Origin: Rhizobiaceae bacterium
GTDB taxonomy: Bacteria; Pseudomonadota; Alphaproteobacteria; Rhizobiales; Rhizobiaceae
Assembly (NCBI GenBank): GCA_023953835.1
Contig: JAMLJB010000002.1
Coordinates: 216,630 to 280,629, forward strand
Direction of reading: 5' to 3'
DNA: 64,000 nucleotides
A program made the position numbers and the translations under genes. The first letter of the stretch is position 1. Every line of letters starts with the position of its first letter. The notes beneath the pieces were generated by a model. It saw nothing but the letters and a program-made list of their open reading frames with translations. It was not told the DNA's origin and did no database searches. Positions 26,587-37,061 of this stretch are shown piece after piece.

Positions 26587-26629
26587 GCCAATATTTCCTT
26601 TTGCAGAAATGGGACTTCTGATCACTCTC

Positions 26630-26655
26630 AATGCCGGCCTAAGCCCTTAAGTTCC
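26630..26655 (-). promoter_or_regulatory. EcfG-like promoter of katE
   Basis: On the minus strand, GGAAC (26655-26651), 17 bases, CATT (26633-26630). One mismatch to CGTT; the spacing is ideal. The expected transcript leader is about 40 bases. Confidence 0.55.
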
Positions 26656-26752
26656 TTGTGAGAGCGGCCCAGGTCCTCTTTGAGGCCAGACTACGGCGCG
26701 GGCGCACTGCAAGGGTATTTGCGGCCCTTTAGAGAGTGGCCACCGACTGTCT

Positions 26753-26777
26753 GGAACCGCTGACGGGGCGCGCAGTT
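26753..26777 (+). promoter_or_regulatory. EcfG-like promoter of the gene at 26807
   Basis: GGAAC (26753-26757), 16 bases, AGTT (26774-26777), about 30 bases before a TTG start. It is divergent from the katE promoter, about 100 bases away. Confidence 0.5.
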
Positions 26778-26806
26778 GTGTCGACAACAAACGTGGGGAG
26801 AATTCT

Positions 26807-27379
26807 TTGGTCAACGCGCGGGAAGAAGCTGAAGTCACTGCCAGGCTCGCGAGTGAGCACGGCATTTCCGAGGACGCTGTGATGGCGGTCTTCGATGCCT
26901 TGCGCCGCGGCGGCGGGACCATGGCGCAGTTCAGCCATGCCGAGTTCGGCGGTATGTCGCAATGGTCTTCCGGCATGACCATGGTCGGCGACATGTTCAA
27001 CGACAGCCTTAAAGCCAAGCTCAATGCCATTGCCGGTGAACTGTCGAGGTACCTGCGCGAGCACCCTGACGCGGATCGTGTCGTCAGTTATCGCTCTGGC
27101 GGCACTCGGCATGCCGGTTCATGGTGGCTCCAAGAACTCGGAAACCCTTCTTCCGTTGGATCTCAGAATGACATGCGCTACGCGGTGTTTCCACTGAAGC
27201 GTCGCCTGGTCATCGACGATCATGGTCAGACCACCTCCTACGACACCGGCGATCACCAGATTGCTGGTGTGTCTCAGGCGCAGAGTACGGATTCGACGCT
27301 CACTTTCGTCAGCCAGTACGGCCTTGTCCGCGTTTCGGATCTAGCGCGGGCGGATAGCTCTGATCTGGGTCGTTCCTGA
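26807..27379 (+). CDS. Conserved hypothetical protein, 190 aa
   Basis: Starts with TTG supported by a strong GGGGAG 7 bases upstream. The N-terminal 35 residues look like a short helical UBA/SHOCT-like hairpin (ARLASEHGISEDAVMAVFDAL). A Gly/Met/Ser-rich segment (FGGMSQWSSGMTMVGDMFN) follows, and then a beta-rich C-terminal half. No signal peptide. It is divergent from katE and 1 base before the SemiSWEET gene. The family seems widespread in rhizobia, but no function is known. Confidence 0.75.
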   Translation: MVNAREEAEVTARLASEHGISEDAVMAVFDALRRGGGTMAQFSHAEFGGMSQWSSGMTMVGDMFNDSLKAKLNAIAGELSRYLREHPDADRVVSYRSGGTRHAGSWWLQELGNPSSVGSQNDMRYAVFPLKRRLVIDDHGQTTSYDTGDHQIAGVSQAQSTDSTLTFVSQYGLVRVSDLARADSSDLGRS

Positions 27380-27380
27380 G

Positions 27381-27722
27381 ATGGGCTTTGCATCGATGCT
27401 AACGGTTACGATCGTCGGATATCTAGCAGCCATATGTTCCATGACCAGCTTCACGCCGCAGGCCTGGAAAATCATCAAGACGCGCGACACCAGCAGTATC
27501 TCGGCACCTATGTACGCGCTGACTGTTTTGGGTTTTGCGCTATGGCTGGCCTTCGGCTTGCTGAAGGCGGAGTGGCCCATCATCATCACCAACGGGGTCT
27601 GCCTCATCCTCTCTGCATTCATCCTATTGATGACCGTGCTTCCGGAGTCAAGAAAGAAGCCGTCGCGGACGCTATCGATCCGACGGGACGCGGCGGCGAT
27701 ACCTCGCCGCGCTGAAGGATAA
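27381..27722 (+). CDS. SemiSWEET-type sugar transporter (PQ-loop)
   Basis: A 113-residue membrane protein of three helices that would work as a homodimer. Helix 1 carries the PQ-loop motif TSFTPQAWKIIKTRDTSSIS, helix 2 is MYALTVLGFALWLAFGLL, and helix 3 has the conserved Asn in WPIIITNGVCLILSAFILL. The C-terminal tail is basic and longer than usual. It starts 1 base after the preceding stop, so it is likely translationally coupled. The substrate, probably a small sugar, cannot be read from sequence. Confidence 0.85.
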   Translation: MGFASMLTVTIVGYLAAICSMTSFTPQAWKIIKTRDTSSISAPMYALTVLGFALWLAFGLLKAEWPIIITNGVCLILSAFILLMTVLPESRKKPSRTLSIRRDAAAIPRRAEG

Positions 27723-27730
27723 GACCTGTT

Positions 27731-28597
27731 ATGACCGTTCGATACAGATTGGGGTGTGAGCTCTCTTACGAGGTGAAAGCCCCCACCGTCTTCATCTTCA
27801 ATCTTGAAGTGGCGAGGCTGTTCAGGCATCACGATCTGGTTGAGCGGCTGACTGTCACACCAGACCTTCCGCGTCGGACTTACACGGTTCCCGACATACA
27901 GAATCGCTATGTGAGCGTTTCGGCGCAGCCCGGCCCGTTGAAGATCGTCTACGAGGCCGATGTCACCCTCGATGTTTTTCGCGCCGACCCGGCGACGATC
28001 GGTGAAACTCCGCTCGACGCGATCCCGCTCGACATCATGCCTTTTCTTCTGCCGTCGCGGTTCGTCCCCTCGGACAGGCTATCTGCATTTGCTTGTCGCG
28101 AGTTTGGCGATTTGCCAAAGGGTCACAGCCGCGTCACCGCGATCTGCAACTGGCTCTACGACAATATCGACTACCGTCGCGGCTCGTCGAACGAACAAAC
28201 CACTGCCGACGAAAGCCTCCTACTCAGGGCAGGAGTTTGTCGCGACTTCGCACATCTCGGCATCGCATTCTGCCGCGCGCTCAATATTCCGGCGCGCTTC
28301 GTGAGCTGCTATGCCTACGGGCTGGAGCCGTGCGACTTCCATGCGGTATTCGAGGCATATCTTGACGGCCGCTGGTGGCTCTTCGATGGAACGCGGCAAG
28401 CCAATCTCGACGGGCTGGTCCGGATCGGCGTTGGCCGGGACGCCGCGGAGATTGCCTTCGCCTCGCCCTTTGGCGAGATCGAGGCCGGTCCGGTCAAGAT
28501 CACCATCGACCACGCCGATGGATCTCCCGAATTACCGGGTCGAACGACCGACGCAATCTCGACCGAGGAGCCCGCGCCGAACGCTGGCGCAAATTGA
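27731..28597 (+). CDS. Transglutaminase-like cysteine protease family protein
   Basis: A 288-residue cytoplasmic protein with an N-terminal beta-rich domain (about 1-95) and a transglutaminase core. The catalytic triad is visible: Cys in LRAGVCRDFAHLGIAFCRAL, His in CDFHAVFEAYLDGRW, and Asp in WLFDGTR. Bacterial members are usually proteases or amidases rather than true crosslinkers. The start follows GGATAAGACCTGTT. It ends the 26807-28597 gene string. Confidence 0.87.
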   Translation: MTVRYRLGCELSYEVKAPTVFIFNLEVARLFRHHDLVERLTVTPDLPRRTYTVPDIQNRYVSVSAQPGPLKIVYEADVTLDVFRADPATIGETPLDAIPLDIMPFLLPSRFVPSDRLSAFACREFGDLPKGHSRVTAICNWLYDNIDYRRGSSNEQTTADESLLLRAGVCRDFAHLGIAFCRALNIPARFVSCYAYGLEPCDFHAVFEAYLDGRWWLFDGTRQANLDGLVRIGVGRDAAEIAFASPFGEIEAGPVKITIDHADGSPELPGRTTDAISTEEPAPNAGAN

Positions 28598-28637
28598 ACG
28601 AAATTACCTTCGTCAGTGAGAGGGGTTGGGAAGCCGA

Positions 28638-29405
28638 CTATTCTCCGGCCTCGTTTAGAAACCGGCGCAGTTCGGTTGCCAGTTCATCCGGCGCTTCCTC
28701 CGCCATGTGGTGACCGCAGTCCAGTCCGCGTCCTTCTAGCCGTGTGGTCCATGGTCGCCAGACGCCGAGAACATCGCCGTACAGCTGTTCGAGATCATCA
28801 CGCAGCGACCAAAGCGCCAGCGTCGGGCACTGCACTTTCCGCCCGGCGCGCCGATCCTCTTCGTCGTGCTGCCGGTCGATGCCGAGGGCGGCGCGATAGT
28901 CCTCCAACATGCCGTGGATCGTCTCCGGATCGCGCGTGGCGGCGAGGAAGTCGGCGTAGGCCTCCTCTCCCATCTGCTCCGGTGTGCCTGGATACCAAAG
29001 CTCGGGATTTGCTAATATGGCGCGTTCCGGCTTCTCGGCTTGCGCAAAAAAGAACCAGTGCCACCAAGCCGAGGCGAAGCCGACGTCGCACCGCTCCAGC
29101 GCTTCGATGATCGGCACACCGTCCAGTGCCGCCAGATGGGTAATCGCCTTGGGATGATCCATCGCCGCGCGGAAGGCCGTGTAGCTGCCGCGGTCATGTC
29201 CCACGATCGCGAAGCGCTCGAATCCGAGCTTCTGCATCAAGGCGACACAATCGGCGCCTTTTGCGCGCTTTGACGAGCTCGCGTGATCCGGTGTGTCAGC
29301 CGGCTTCGATGACTGTCCAAACCCGCGCAGATCCGGACAGACGACGGTGTGATCAGCGCCCAGAAGCGGTGCAACGCGGTGCCAGGTCGTATGCGTGCGC
29401 GGATG
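28638..29405 (-). pseudogene. Alpha/beta hydrolase (haloacetate dehalogenase-like), 5' end lost
   Basis: Reading on the minus strand from about 29405, homology begins inside HPRTHTTWHRVAPLLGADHTVVCPDLRG, just after where the family has its HG-F/Y-P turn. It continues through the nucleophile elbow IVGHDRGSYTAFRAAM to a His near the end (DCGHHMAEEAP). The first roughly 30 residues and any promoter are missing, and an in-frame stop lies upstream near 29433. The rest is undamaged; an internal ATG at 29240 would give a 200-residue product lacking the oxyanion strand. Confidence 0.7.
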
Positions 29406-29406
29406 C

Positions 29407-29843
29407 TTCCTCTTCCAACTGCCGCCCAGCTATCACTTCACCGAGGCCCGGCTAGGCGCCATTCTGAGTCAGCTTGACCATAGTCGACGCAACGTGGTGG
29501 AGACACCGTTTATGCCGCCTTCCGCGGGACGGGCATGGTATTCTGCTCCTCCAGTGGACCTCGCCTCCCGGACGCGTTGGTCCGCACAGCCGATGATGTC
29601 TACCTGCGGCTGCACGGTCCGAAGCGCTGGTACCGCCATGTCTATTCCGACAGCGAACTGGCCGAGTGGGCCGACAAGATTCGCGCCAGCGGCGCGCGGA
29701 GAGCATGGGTCTATTTCAACAATGACTACGAAGGATTTGCCCCAGGGAATGCGCTGACAATGCGCCACCTGCTCGAGGAAGCGGGCTTCATGCGACCCGA
29801 AGCCGAAACGGGCAACCCCAAATCGCTGGTCGGTTTCCGATGA
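29407..29843 (+). pseudogene. DUF72 family protein, 5'-truncated and frameshifted
   Basis: DUF72 homology starts abruptly at LFQLPPSYHFTEARLGAILSQLDHSRRNVVE. It then shifts frame with a small deletion and resumes at VYAAFRGTGMVFCSSSGPRLP, through LRLHGPKRWYRH to WVYFNNDYEGFAPGNAL. The N-terminal third and about 10 residues at the shift are missing. An internal start at 29535 could yield about 100 residues. Its broken 5' end touches the broken 5' end of the hydrolase on the other strand. Confidence 0.75.
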
Positions 29844-30007
29844 GCATGCCAACTGCGACTTCTCATCTCCTATCTGCCAACTGGCAGCTGCCGGCGTCGG
29901 CCACTTTGGGCTCCTCGGTTAGAACCAGGCGCATCGAGCGAGAGATTCGAGCCCGGTTACCTTTGGCATCGCGAAAATGCGTTGTCGTTGAGGCCGGGAA
30001 CGTGACG

Positions 30008-30391
30008 ATGCAAATGGAGCAGAGTGAGAGCGATCAGTTCAAGGCGGCGTCGGCGAAAATCGACCAGGTGCTTAAACGGGTCGAGACGCTGCCTGTGCTT
30101 CCGCGCGAGGCGGAGGACATCCTTTCCATTTCTTCTCGGGAGCGACAGAAATGGCTGAAGGATGGCCGGCTCAAGAGTATCGGGACGCGGACAGTCAAGA
30201 TGCGAGGCCGGGCCAGGAAGGTTACCTTCCACATCTTCGATCCTCGCGAAATCGAAGACGTGCTTGATCGTGACCTCCCGACCCTATGGCGAGAGGAGGA
30301 CGCGCTGGAGGTCGCAGAGAACAGACGGCGGGGCGCGGGCAAGCGGGGCCCCGCAAGTCGTTCCTGTGGGGACGAAGAGGGCGCACAATGA
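30008..30391 (+). CDS. Hypothetical protein, possible DNA-binding
   Basis: A 127-residue basic protein. An N-terminal helix (SDQFKAASAKIDQVLKRVE) leads into ILSISSRERQKWLKDGRLKSIG and a beta wing (KVTFHIFDPREIEDVL), reminiscent of a MerR/excisionase-type winged helix; this is inference from the pattern only. Earlier in-frame starts exist to 29840, but the sequence before 30008 has no coding character and overlaps the DUF72 remnant. The tail is Arg/Gly-rich. It has no obvious partner. Confidence 0.5.
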   Translation: MQMEQSESDQFKAASAKIDQVLKRVETLPVLPREAEDILSISSRERQKWLKDGRLKSIGTRTVKMRGRARKVTFHIFDPREIEDVLDRDLPTLWREEDALEVAENRRRGAGKRGPASRSCGDEEGAQ

Positions 30392-30565
30392 AACAGGGAA
30401 CAGTCTGAATGGATGGGACGCGTTCGATAAGGATGGGTTGTTGCGCGATCCTTAGCGGCCCGTCTTCAATGGCTATTTGTATGAAACAGCGAGGAATAGC
30501 GACGCGACTCGCGCTCTCGTGTTAGCGCGCAGCGATCCATCGCGACTCGCTCCAACCTGCCTCGA

Positions 30566-32458
30566 TCAACTTCTATGCATCCCTCGGGCAAAGAGACGAG
30601 AAAGTCGTTCCGAGAATGCTTTGGCATCCGCCGGCTTGTCGCCGTCGAGGACGCGGGCCTCGTCGTAGAGAAGATGTGCGGTGTCCTCCTTGAAGGCCCG
30701 TTCATCCTTTCCAAGCTTTGCAAGTGCTGCGATGCGCTCATGCCGTGGATTGATTTCCAGAACAGGTTTCGCAGCCTTGTCGAGACGGCCTGCCGCATTG
30801 AGCAGTCGCTCGAACTGCCGATCGGGGCCATGCTCCGGGGCGACAAGGCAGACCGCGCTCTCGGTCAGGCGGTCGGAGGCCTTCACGTCGGATACCGCAT
30901 CGCCAAGCGCTGTCTTGACGAAGGCCAGGAACGTGGCGATCTCCGATGACGTTTCGGCTTCGGGCTTTGCCGAGCCGTCGAGCGGCGGGATGTCCGAGAG
31001 GTCCGCCGTGCCTTGCGTTACCGACTTGAACGGCTTGCCTTCGAATTCCGACGCGACCGTTGTCCAGAAGCTGTCGACCGGATGGGTCAGCAACAGGACT
31101 TCGATGCCGCGCGCCTTAAAGCCCTCAAGCTGGGGCGAGGCTTCGAGCCGCGCGCGATCGTCGCCGGCCATGAAGAAGATCGCCTTCTGGCCCTCCTTCA
31201 TCGATGACACGTATTCTGAAAGGCTGCGCAGTTCCTCGCCTGAGGCCGTGGAGCGGAAGCGGGCCAGCTTGAACAGCTGCTCGCGCCGTTCGTAGTCTTC
31301 ATAGAGTCCTTCCTTCAGGACGACTCCGAAATTCTCCCAGATCTTCGCATAGGCTTGCGCATCGTTCTCGGCCAGCTTGACGAGATCACCGAGGATACGG
31401 TTGGTGACGCCCTTCCGGATCGCCGCCAGCAGCGGGCTATCCTGGATCATCTCACGCGAAACGTTGAGCGGCAGGTCGGCAGAGTCGACCAGCCCGCGCA
31501 CGAAGCGCAGATAACGCGGCAGGAGGTCGGCATCGTCGGTGATGAAGACGCGCCGCACGTAAAGCTTCATCCGTCCCTTGCGGTCCTGATCAAAGAGGTC
31601 GAACGGTCGCGAACCAGGCACGAAGGCCAGAACGCTGTATTCCTGCCGGCCCTCAGCCCGGAAATGGATCGTCGCGGCCGGTTCGTCATACTGGCCGGCG
31701 ACGCTGCGGTAGAAATCCGTGTATTCCTCCGGCTTGATCTCGCTCTTCGGTTTTACCCACAAAGCGGTGCCGTCCGCGATGTCACGCGCCTCTGAGCCGG
31801 GCTTCTCGATGAGAGATATGGGTACAGGCACGTGACCAGACTGCGACTTCACGAGCCGTTCGAGCTGATAGCTTTCGGTGTAGGAGGCAGCGTCCTGCAT
31901 GAGATGGAGCACGATGCGGGTGCCGCGCTTGGGCGCTTCGTCAAGCGCAACCGGGCCAATCTCAAAAGTACCTTTGCCGTCGGAGGACCAGCGCCAGGCT
32001 TCCCCGCTGCCCGCCTGACGGCTGATTACGTCGACCCTGTCGGCCACCATGAAGGCGGAGTAAAAACCGACGCCGAACTGGCCGATCAGTTGCGCATCGT
32101 CGCCCGTCTTGCCCGTTTCGATGCGCTCCATGAAGGCGCGCGTGCCGGATCGGGCGATGGTGCCCAGCGCCTCCGTCATCTCGTCGCGGCTCATGCCGAT
32201 GCCGTTGTCCTCAACGACGAGTTGCTTCTTATCGGGATCGGCGGCGATTGTGATGCGCGGCCTGGGATCGTCACCCAGCAGTTCGGGACGGCTGATCGCC
32301 TCGTAGCGAAGCTTTTCGCAGGCGTCGGCGGCGTTGGAGATTAACTCCCGCAGGAAGACATCGCGGTCGGAATAGACCGAATGCACCATCATATGGAGCA
32401 GCCGCGAGACGTCCGCCTCGAATGTTCTCGTTTCCGCCGCGCTGGCATCTGTCGTCAT
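30566..32458 (-). CDS. htpG: Hsp90-family chaperone HtpG
   Basis: A 630-residue chaperone with all three domains. The N-terminal GHKL ATPase domain carries RELISNAADACEKLRY, DNGIGMSRDEM and GQFGVGFYSAFMVAD. The middle client-binding domain carries FDLFDQDRKGRMKLYVRRVFI and LPLNVSREMIQ. The C-terminal dimerisation domain ends LSRLFARGMHRS. The length is normal. It heads a minus-strand group of stress genes but is 107 bases from its nearest neighbour. No CIRCE is seen in front of it. Confidence 0.95.
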   Translation of the reverse strand: MTTDASAAETRTFEADVSRLLHMMVHSVYSDRDVFLRELISNAADACEKLRYEAISRPELLGDDPRPRITIAADPDKKQLVVEDNGIGMSRDEMTEALGTIARSGTRAFMERIETGKTGDDAQLIGQFGVGFYSAFMVADRVDVISRQAGSGEAWRWSSDGKGTFEIGPVALDEAPKRGTRIVLHLMQDAASYTESYQLERLVKSQSGHVPVPISLIEKPGSEARDIADGTALWVKPKSEIKPEEYTDFYRSVAGQYDEPAATIHFRAEGRQEYSVLAFVPGSRPFDLFDQDRKGRMKLYVRRVFITDDADLLPRYLRFVRGLVDSADLPLNVSREMIQDSPLLAAIRKGVTNRILGDLVKLAENDAQAYAKIWENFGVVLKEGLYEDYERREQLFKLARFRSTASGEELRSLSEYVSSMKEGQKAIFFMAGDDRARLEASPQLEGFKARGIEVLLLTHPVDSFWTTVASEFEGKPFKSVTQGTADLSDIPPLDGSAKPEAETSSEIATFLAFVKTALGDAVSDVKASDRLTESAVCLVAPEHGPDRQFERLLNAAGRLDKAAKPVLEINPRHERIAALAKLGKDERAFKEDTAHLLYDEARVLDGDKPADAKAFSERLSRLFARGMHRS

Positions 32459-32565
32459 CTCGAAATTCCCATGCCATCGATCTGCAACCGGCCAGCAATG
32501 GCAAAAAGCTCCTGATTTGAAAATGGGCCGACCGATTTGCCCACGCCGGTGGCCGAACCTATCGC

Positions 32566-32871
32566 TTAAGTCCTGGTGTTTGCGCTGGAAGACGATGCGG
32601 TCGATACTGCGGGCATCAGCGCGTTCATGTCCGGAACGAGTATGTCGTTGCGACGAGCAAAGGCGACGAACGTCGATCGCACCGTCTCGGCATCGATCTC
32701 GCCGGCAATGCCCGCCTTGCAGGCATTGAGCGCAACGGCATGAGCGCTGTTGCGGCTCGCAGCGGGCCAGTCCTGCAGCAGGGCGTACGCTTCCATTACA
32801 GTCTCGATCCTCGCGGGCAAGCCCATGCCGACCAGGACCGTGACGGGTTCCTCAAAGTGGATGTGTTGCAT
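32566..32871 (-). CDS. DUF982 domain protein
   Basis: A 101-residue protein starting MQHIHFEEPVTVLVGMGL, with the DUF982 pattern: a short beta hairpin, then a helix AYALLQDWPAASRNSAHAVALNACKAGIAG and a final FVAFARRNDILVPD. DUF982 is largely restricted to rhizobia and often occurs in multiple copies; its function is unknown. A GGGAG lies upstream of the ATG. It overlaps the preceding HTH gene by 20 bases. A second DUF982 gene is at 36680. Confidence 0.78.
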   Translation of the reverse strand: MQHIHFEEPVTVLVGMGLPARIETVMEAYALLQDWPAASRNSAHAVALNACKAGIAGEIDAETVRSTFVAFARRNDILVPDMNALMPAVSTASSSSANTRT

Positions 32872-33247
32872 GGTTCGAAACTCCCTTCCGATGTCCTGGC
32901 GGCGCGTGACGTGCGGCAGTCGCGTGAGTGGCACGGCGTGGATAGGCGGACTGCACGATGATGCCGTCCTGCCCCGGATGCGTGATTTTCCGGGTGGCGA
33001 TATCGACATCTGCCACCTTGATCGGTCCGTTGACCGGAGTGGATTTCGCGTTGCTTAAGCTGGGCGGTGGCACAGCCCTGTGGGCCTTGACCAGTGCCTC
33101 GAGCCAGGCTGCTATCGCAATCGGCGCGACGGTCCGTCCGTCAAGCCAGGTAGTCACCTCGCTTTCGGGACAGCCGATTTGTTCGGCGAGGTCTGCCGCG
33201 CTCCATCTCAGAGTCTTCAGACATTCACGCAATCGTCCTGGAATCAT
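32852..33247 (-). CDS. Small helix-turn-helix protein
   Basis: The first 60 residues form a lambda-repressor-like HTH: LRECLKTLRWSAADLAEQIG, with recognition helix SEVTTWLDGRT and a capping helix IAAWLEALVKAHR. This is the short rhizobial HTH type. The remaining 70 residues are low-complexity and basic (AYPRRATHATAARHAPPG) and overlap the next gene, so the natural end is uncertain. Possibly it regulates the adjacent DUF982 gene. Confidence 0.65.
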   Translation of the reverse strand: MIPGRLRECLKTLRWSAADLAEQIGCPESEVTTWLDGRTVAPIAIAAWLEALVKAHRAVPPPSLSNAKSTPVNGPIKVADVDIATRKITHPGQDGIIVQSAYPRRATHATAARHAPPGHRKGVSNHATHPL

Positions 33248-33337
33248 GTCGAACCTCCCTGCGGTTCGGTGGAGCTCGCGCGGGCTTCCACCATCCTCAA
33301 GATCGGCAAGACCTCGCCCGGAAGCGAGGCCTGCGCT

Positions 33338-33565
33338 TCATGATCCGCTGCTCACGGATGTCGCCGATGCCGACACGTGCTGCGCGGCGAGGAACATCAG
33401 TGTCGAAGCAGCCGTCCGGCGGCTCCAACCGGCAGATTCGGCCATGTCGATCAGTCCGTCCAGCAGCGGCTTCAGCGCGCTCCTGCACTCCGTTTCGTGG
33501 GCCAGAAACTCTTTGGCCGGATGTGTCGGAGACGGAACGCTTCCAATACCTGTCATCATATTCAT
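33338..33565 (-). CDS. Small conserved hypothetical protein, 75 aa
   Basis: Starts MNMMTGIGSVPSPTHPAKEF with a strong GGAGG 6 bases upstream. The core, ALKPLLDGLIDMAESAGWSRRTAASTLMFLAAQHV, is predicted helical. It resembles small rhizobial stress-locus proteins, but no domain is known. It lies downstream of groEL on the same strand, beyond a hairpin. Confidence 0.62.
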   Translation of the reverse strand: MNMMTGIGSVPSPTHPAKEFLAHETECRSALKPLLDGLIDMAESAGWSRRTAASTLMFLAAQHVSASATSVSSGS

Positions 33566-33593
33566 GGCATCCTCCGAAATCAGTCTGACAGAC

Positions 33594-33618
33594 GCCCACT
33601 CCCGATCAGGGAGCGGGC
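33594..33618 (-). terminator. Hairpin after groEL
   Basis: GCCCACTCCC and GGGAGCGGGC pair over 10 positions with one mismatch around GATCA, 15 bases beyond the groEL stop on the minus strand. No U-run is visible. Confidence 0.45.
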
Positions 33619-33633
33619 AGCTTCATCGAGATC

Positions 33634-35265
<1,632 letters not shown>

Positions 35266-35325
35266 TGGATCACTCCATTCAAAGTTAGGCAGCTTTCGTT
35301 GACTGGTTGACGTTCGAAGAAGGCG

Positions 35326-35640
35326 TCAGGCGGCCTTCTTCAGCGTGGCGGTCTGCTCGATCACGCCCATCACGTCGCTTTCCTTCATGATGATGAGGTC
35401 CTCGCCGTCGAGCTTGATCTCGGTGCCGGACCATTTGCCGAACAGGATCCGGTCGCCGACCTGGACGTCGAGCGCGACGAGCTTGCCGCTATCGTCACGC
35501 GCGCCGGGCCCGACGGCGATGACCTCGCCTTCCTGCGGCTTTTCCTTGGCGGTGTCGGGGATGATGATGCCGCCGGCCGTCTTTTCGTCGGCTTCGATGC
35601 GGCGGACCAGGATACGGTCATGCAATGGACGGAACGCCAT
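35326..35640 (-). CDS. groES: Co-chaperonin GroES
   Basis: A 104-residue lid protein for GroEL: FRPLHDRILVRRIEADEKTAGGI, the mobile-loop region, and VGDRILFGKWSGTEIKLDGEDLIIMKESDV. The ATG at 35640 has GGAG upstream (GAGGAGAACGAC) and gives the standard length; the longer frame to 35736 is not conserved sequence. Confidence 0.97.
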   Translation of the reverse strand: MAFRPLHDRILVRRIEADEKTAGGIIIPDTAKEKPQEGEVIAVGPGARDDSGKLVALDVQVGDRILFGKWSGTEIKLDGEDLIIMKESDVMGVIEQTATLKKAA

Positions 35641-35795
35641 GTCGTTCTCCTCATGGACAAACAGATTTTTGATGTTCCTCCACACCGGACCGGCAATATC
35701 GGACCGGCACGGAGCGCGGCGACCCTTCTCAGGCATCGCGCGCCTATCGAGCTAGTTTTGCCATTTTGCGGTTTCAAGAGGTCGCCGGAAAAATT

Positions 35796-35822
35796 TTGGC
35801 ACTCGCCGCGTTCGAGTGCCAA
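35796..35822 (-). promoter_or_regulatory. CIRCE operator of groESL
   Basis: TTGGCACTC-N9-GAGTGCCAA is a perfect 9-9-9 inverted repeat matching the HrcA-binding CIRCE element, with G/C instead of A/T at the third position of each arm. It is about 155 bases upstream of groES. Heat-inducible repression by HrcA is expected; hrcA is not in the window. Confidence 0.85.
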
Positions 35823-35928
35823 CAGACTGTTATCATGCGGCTATTTCGTTCGAGCTGGAATTTTTCTGCTTGAAATTTCGCGGCGATCCAACAAAATTAT
35901 CCGAGCCCGGCGCTGCCTCTCGGCAGCC

Positions 35929-35954
35929 GGAACCTGAAACACAATCGAGGAGTT
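35929..35954 (+). promoter_or_regulatory. EcfG-like promoter of the gene at 35976
   Basis: GGAAC (35929-35933), 17 bases, AGTT (35951-35954), about 20 bases before the start codon; the -10 has one mismatch. Confidence 0.5.
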
Positions 35955-35975
35955 TTTTGCAGACGGAGGACATCG

Positions 35976-36317
35976 ATGAACCGACAGAATTTCTCGCCGA
36001 TCATTCCCTCTCTCGCCCCCGAAACGTCTGACCTTTCGTTTGACCGCCTGCTGTCGCCGGCCCGGCACTTCAAGCATCCCGATGACGTGCTGAACGACGA
36101 CACGCTCGGCCTTCAGGAAAAGCGCGCCATCCTGTCGTCCTGGGCTTCGGACGCCTGCGCCGTGGAATCGATGCCGGCGTTGCGCCAGCCGCCGGGGGCT
36201 GAACGACCGGTCTCTTTCGATCAGATCATGGACGCGCTGTGTCGGCTCGACCGCGATGTATCGGCGCGCACGGTATCAGCTAAGTCGCGCCACAGCTTTG
36301 ACAGATTGGATGCCTGA
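35976..36317 (+). CDS. Conserved hypothetical protein, 113 aa
   Basis: Starts MNRQNFSPIIPSLAPETSD with GGAGG 6 bases before the ATG. A recognisable core, FDRLLSPARHFKHPDDVLND and LGLQEKRAILSSWASDACAVES, is shared by rhizobial proteins of unknown function, as recalled for this sequence type. It is soluble and helical. It is followed 23 bases later by usg. Confidence 0.7.
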   Translation: MNRQNFSPIIPSLAPETSDLSFDRLLSPARHFKHPDDVLNDDTLGLQEKRAILSSWASDACAVESMPALRQPPGAERPVSFDQIMDALCRLDRDVSARTVSAKSRHSFDRLDA

Positions 36318-36340
36318 AGGGGTCGCGACAGGAGAGACGC

Positions 36341-36619
36341 ATGATGACGACGGTCAGCAGGGAATTCCTCCTGCAGATGGACGGCTACGGCCTGACCACG
36401 GCCGAGATCCACTATCATCTTCCGGACCACCCGAGCCTTCTGCAGCTCTATGTCTGGCAGGAATACGATCTCGCCCCACACTTTCCGTCGCTGCAAGGCT
36501 TTCTCGGATATTGGGAGCGCGAGCTCGAAGGCGCGCTCCACTCCGTCCACGTCGCCCATCATCGGCTGATCAGGCCGCCCGCATGGAGGGCCGTGGACGG
36601 CATCCTCGCGCTTCATTGA
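36341..36619 (+). CDS. usg: Usg-like family protein
   Basis: A 92-residue protein with the Usg signature: REFLLQMDGYGLTTAEIHYHLPDHPSLLQ, then VWQEYDLAPHFPSLQGFLGYWERELEG. The family is named for an unknown gene near trp loci in alphaproteobacteria and has no assigned activity. There is GGAGAG upstream of the ATG pair. It probably shares the EcfG-like promoter at 35929. Confidence 0.85.
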   Translation: MMTTVSREFLLQMDGYGLTTAEIHYHLPDHPSLLQLYVWQEYDLAPHFPSLQGFLGYWERELEGALHSVHVAHHRLIRPPAWRAVDGILALH

Positions 36620-36679
36620 TGCATCTGCAAAATAGCGATGCTACGGCAGCATCGCTATGATGTCCGACCAGCCCAGTAT

Positions 36680-36940
36680 TCAAGCAAGCTTGCCATCCTG
36701 CGAGAGCAAACCGGCCTTGCGGGCCGCTTTCAGAAAGGATTTCCGCGCCTCGTGTTCGCTGCGCCAGCCATCGAGCGCGTCACGGCAGATTCGATAGGCT
36801 GCGCGCCAGCTTCGACCTCTCGCCCATTCCGGCCATTGCTGGCCCATGCGTTCAATTGCTTCGTAGATACTCGCGACCTTACGTTTTCCGGTTGCCTCGA
36901 ACTTAAGAACGACAGGCTCCGGAAACCGAATATCGTTCAT
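36680..36940 (-). CDS. DUF982 domain protein
   Basis: An 86-residue protein opening MNDIRFPEPVVLKFEATGKR, with the family helix SIYEAIERMGQQWPEWARGRSW and the C-terminal EARKSFLKAARKAGLL. The ATG at 36940 follows GGAGAAAGTG. It is the second DUF982 copy here, about 4 kb from the first, and is more typical of the family than the copy at 32566. Confidence 0.82.
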   Translation of the reverse strand: MNDIRFPEPVVLKFEATGKRKVASIYEAIERMGQQWPEWARGRSWRAAYRICRDALDGWRSEHEARKSFLKAARKAGLLSQDGKLA

Positions 36941-37061
36941 CACTTTCTCCTTTGTTCTGAGAGCAAGCAATCGGGCGATGATAGGCGCCCGCTTACGAAA
37001 TGGTTGGTGCCATGACGCGCTTCAAGATTATCCGCCGGCACCACCCTTCCAAGCGCTGAAT

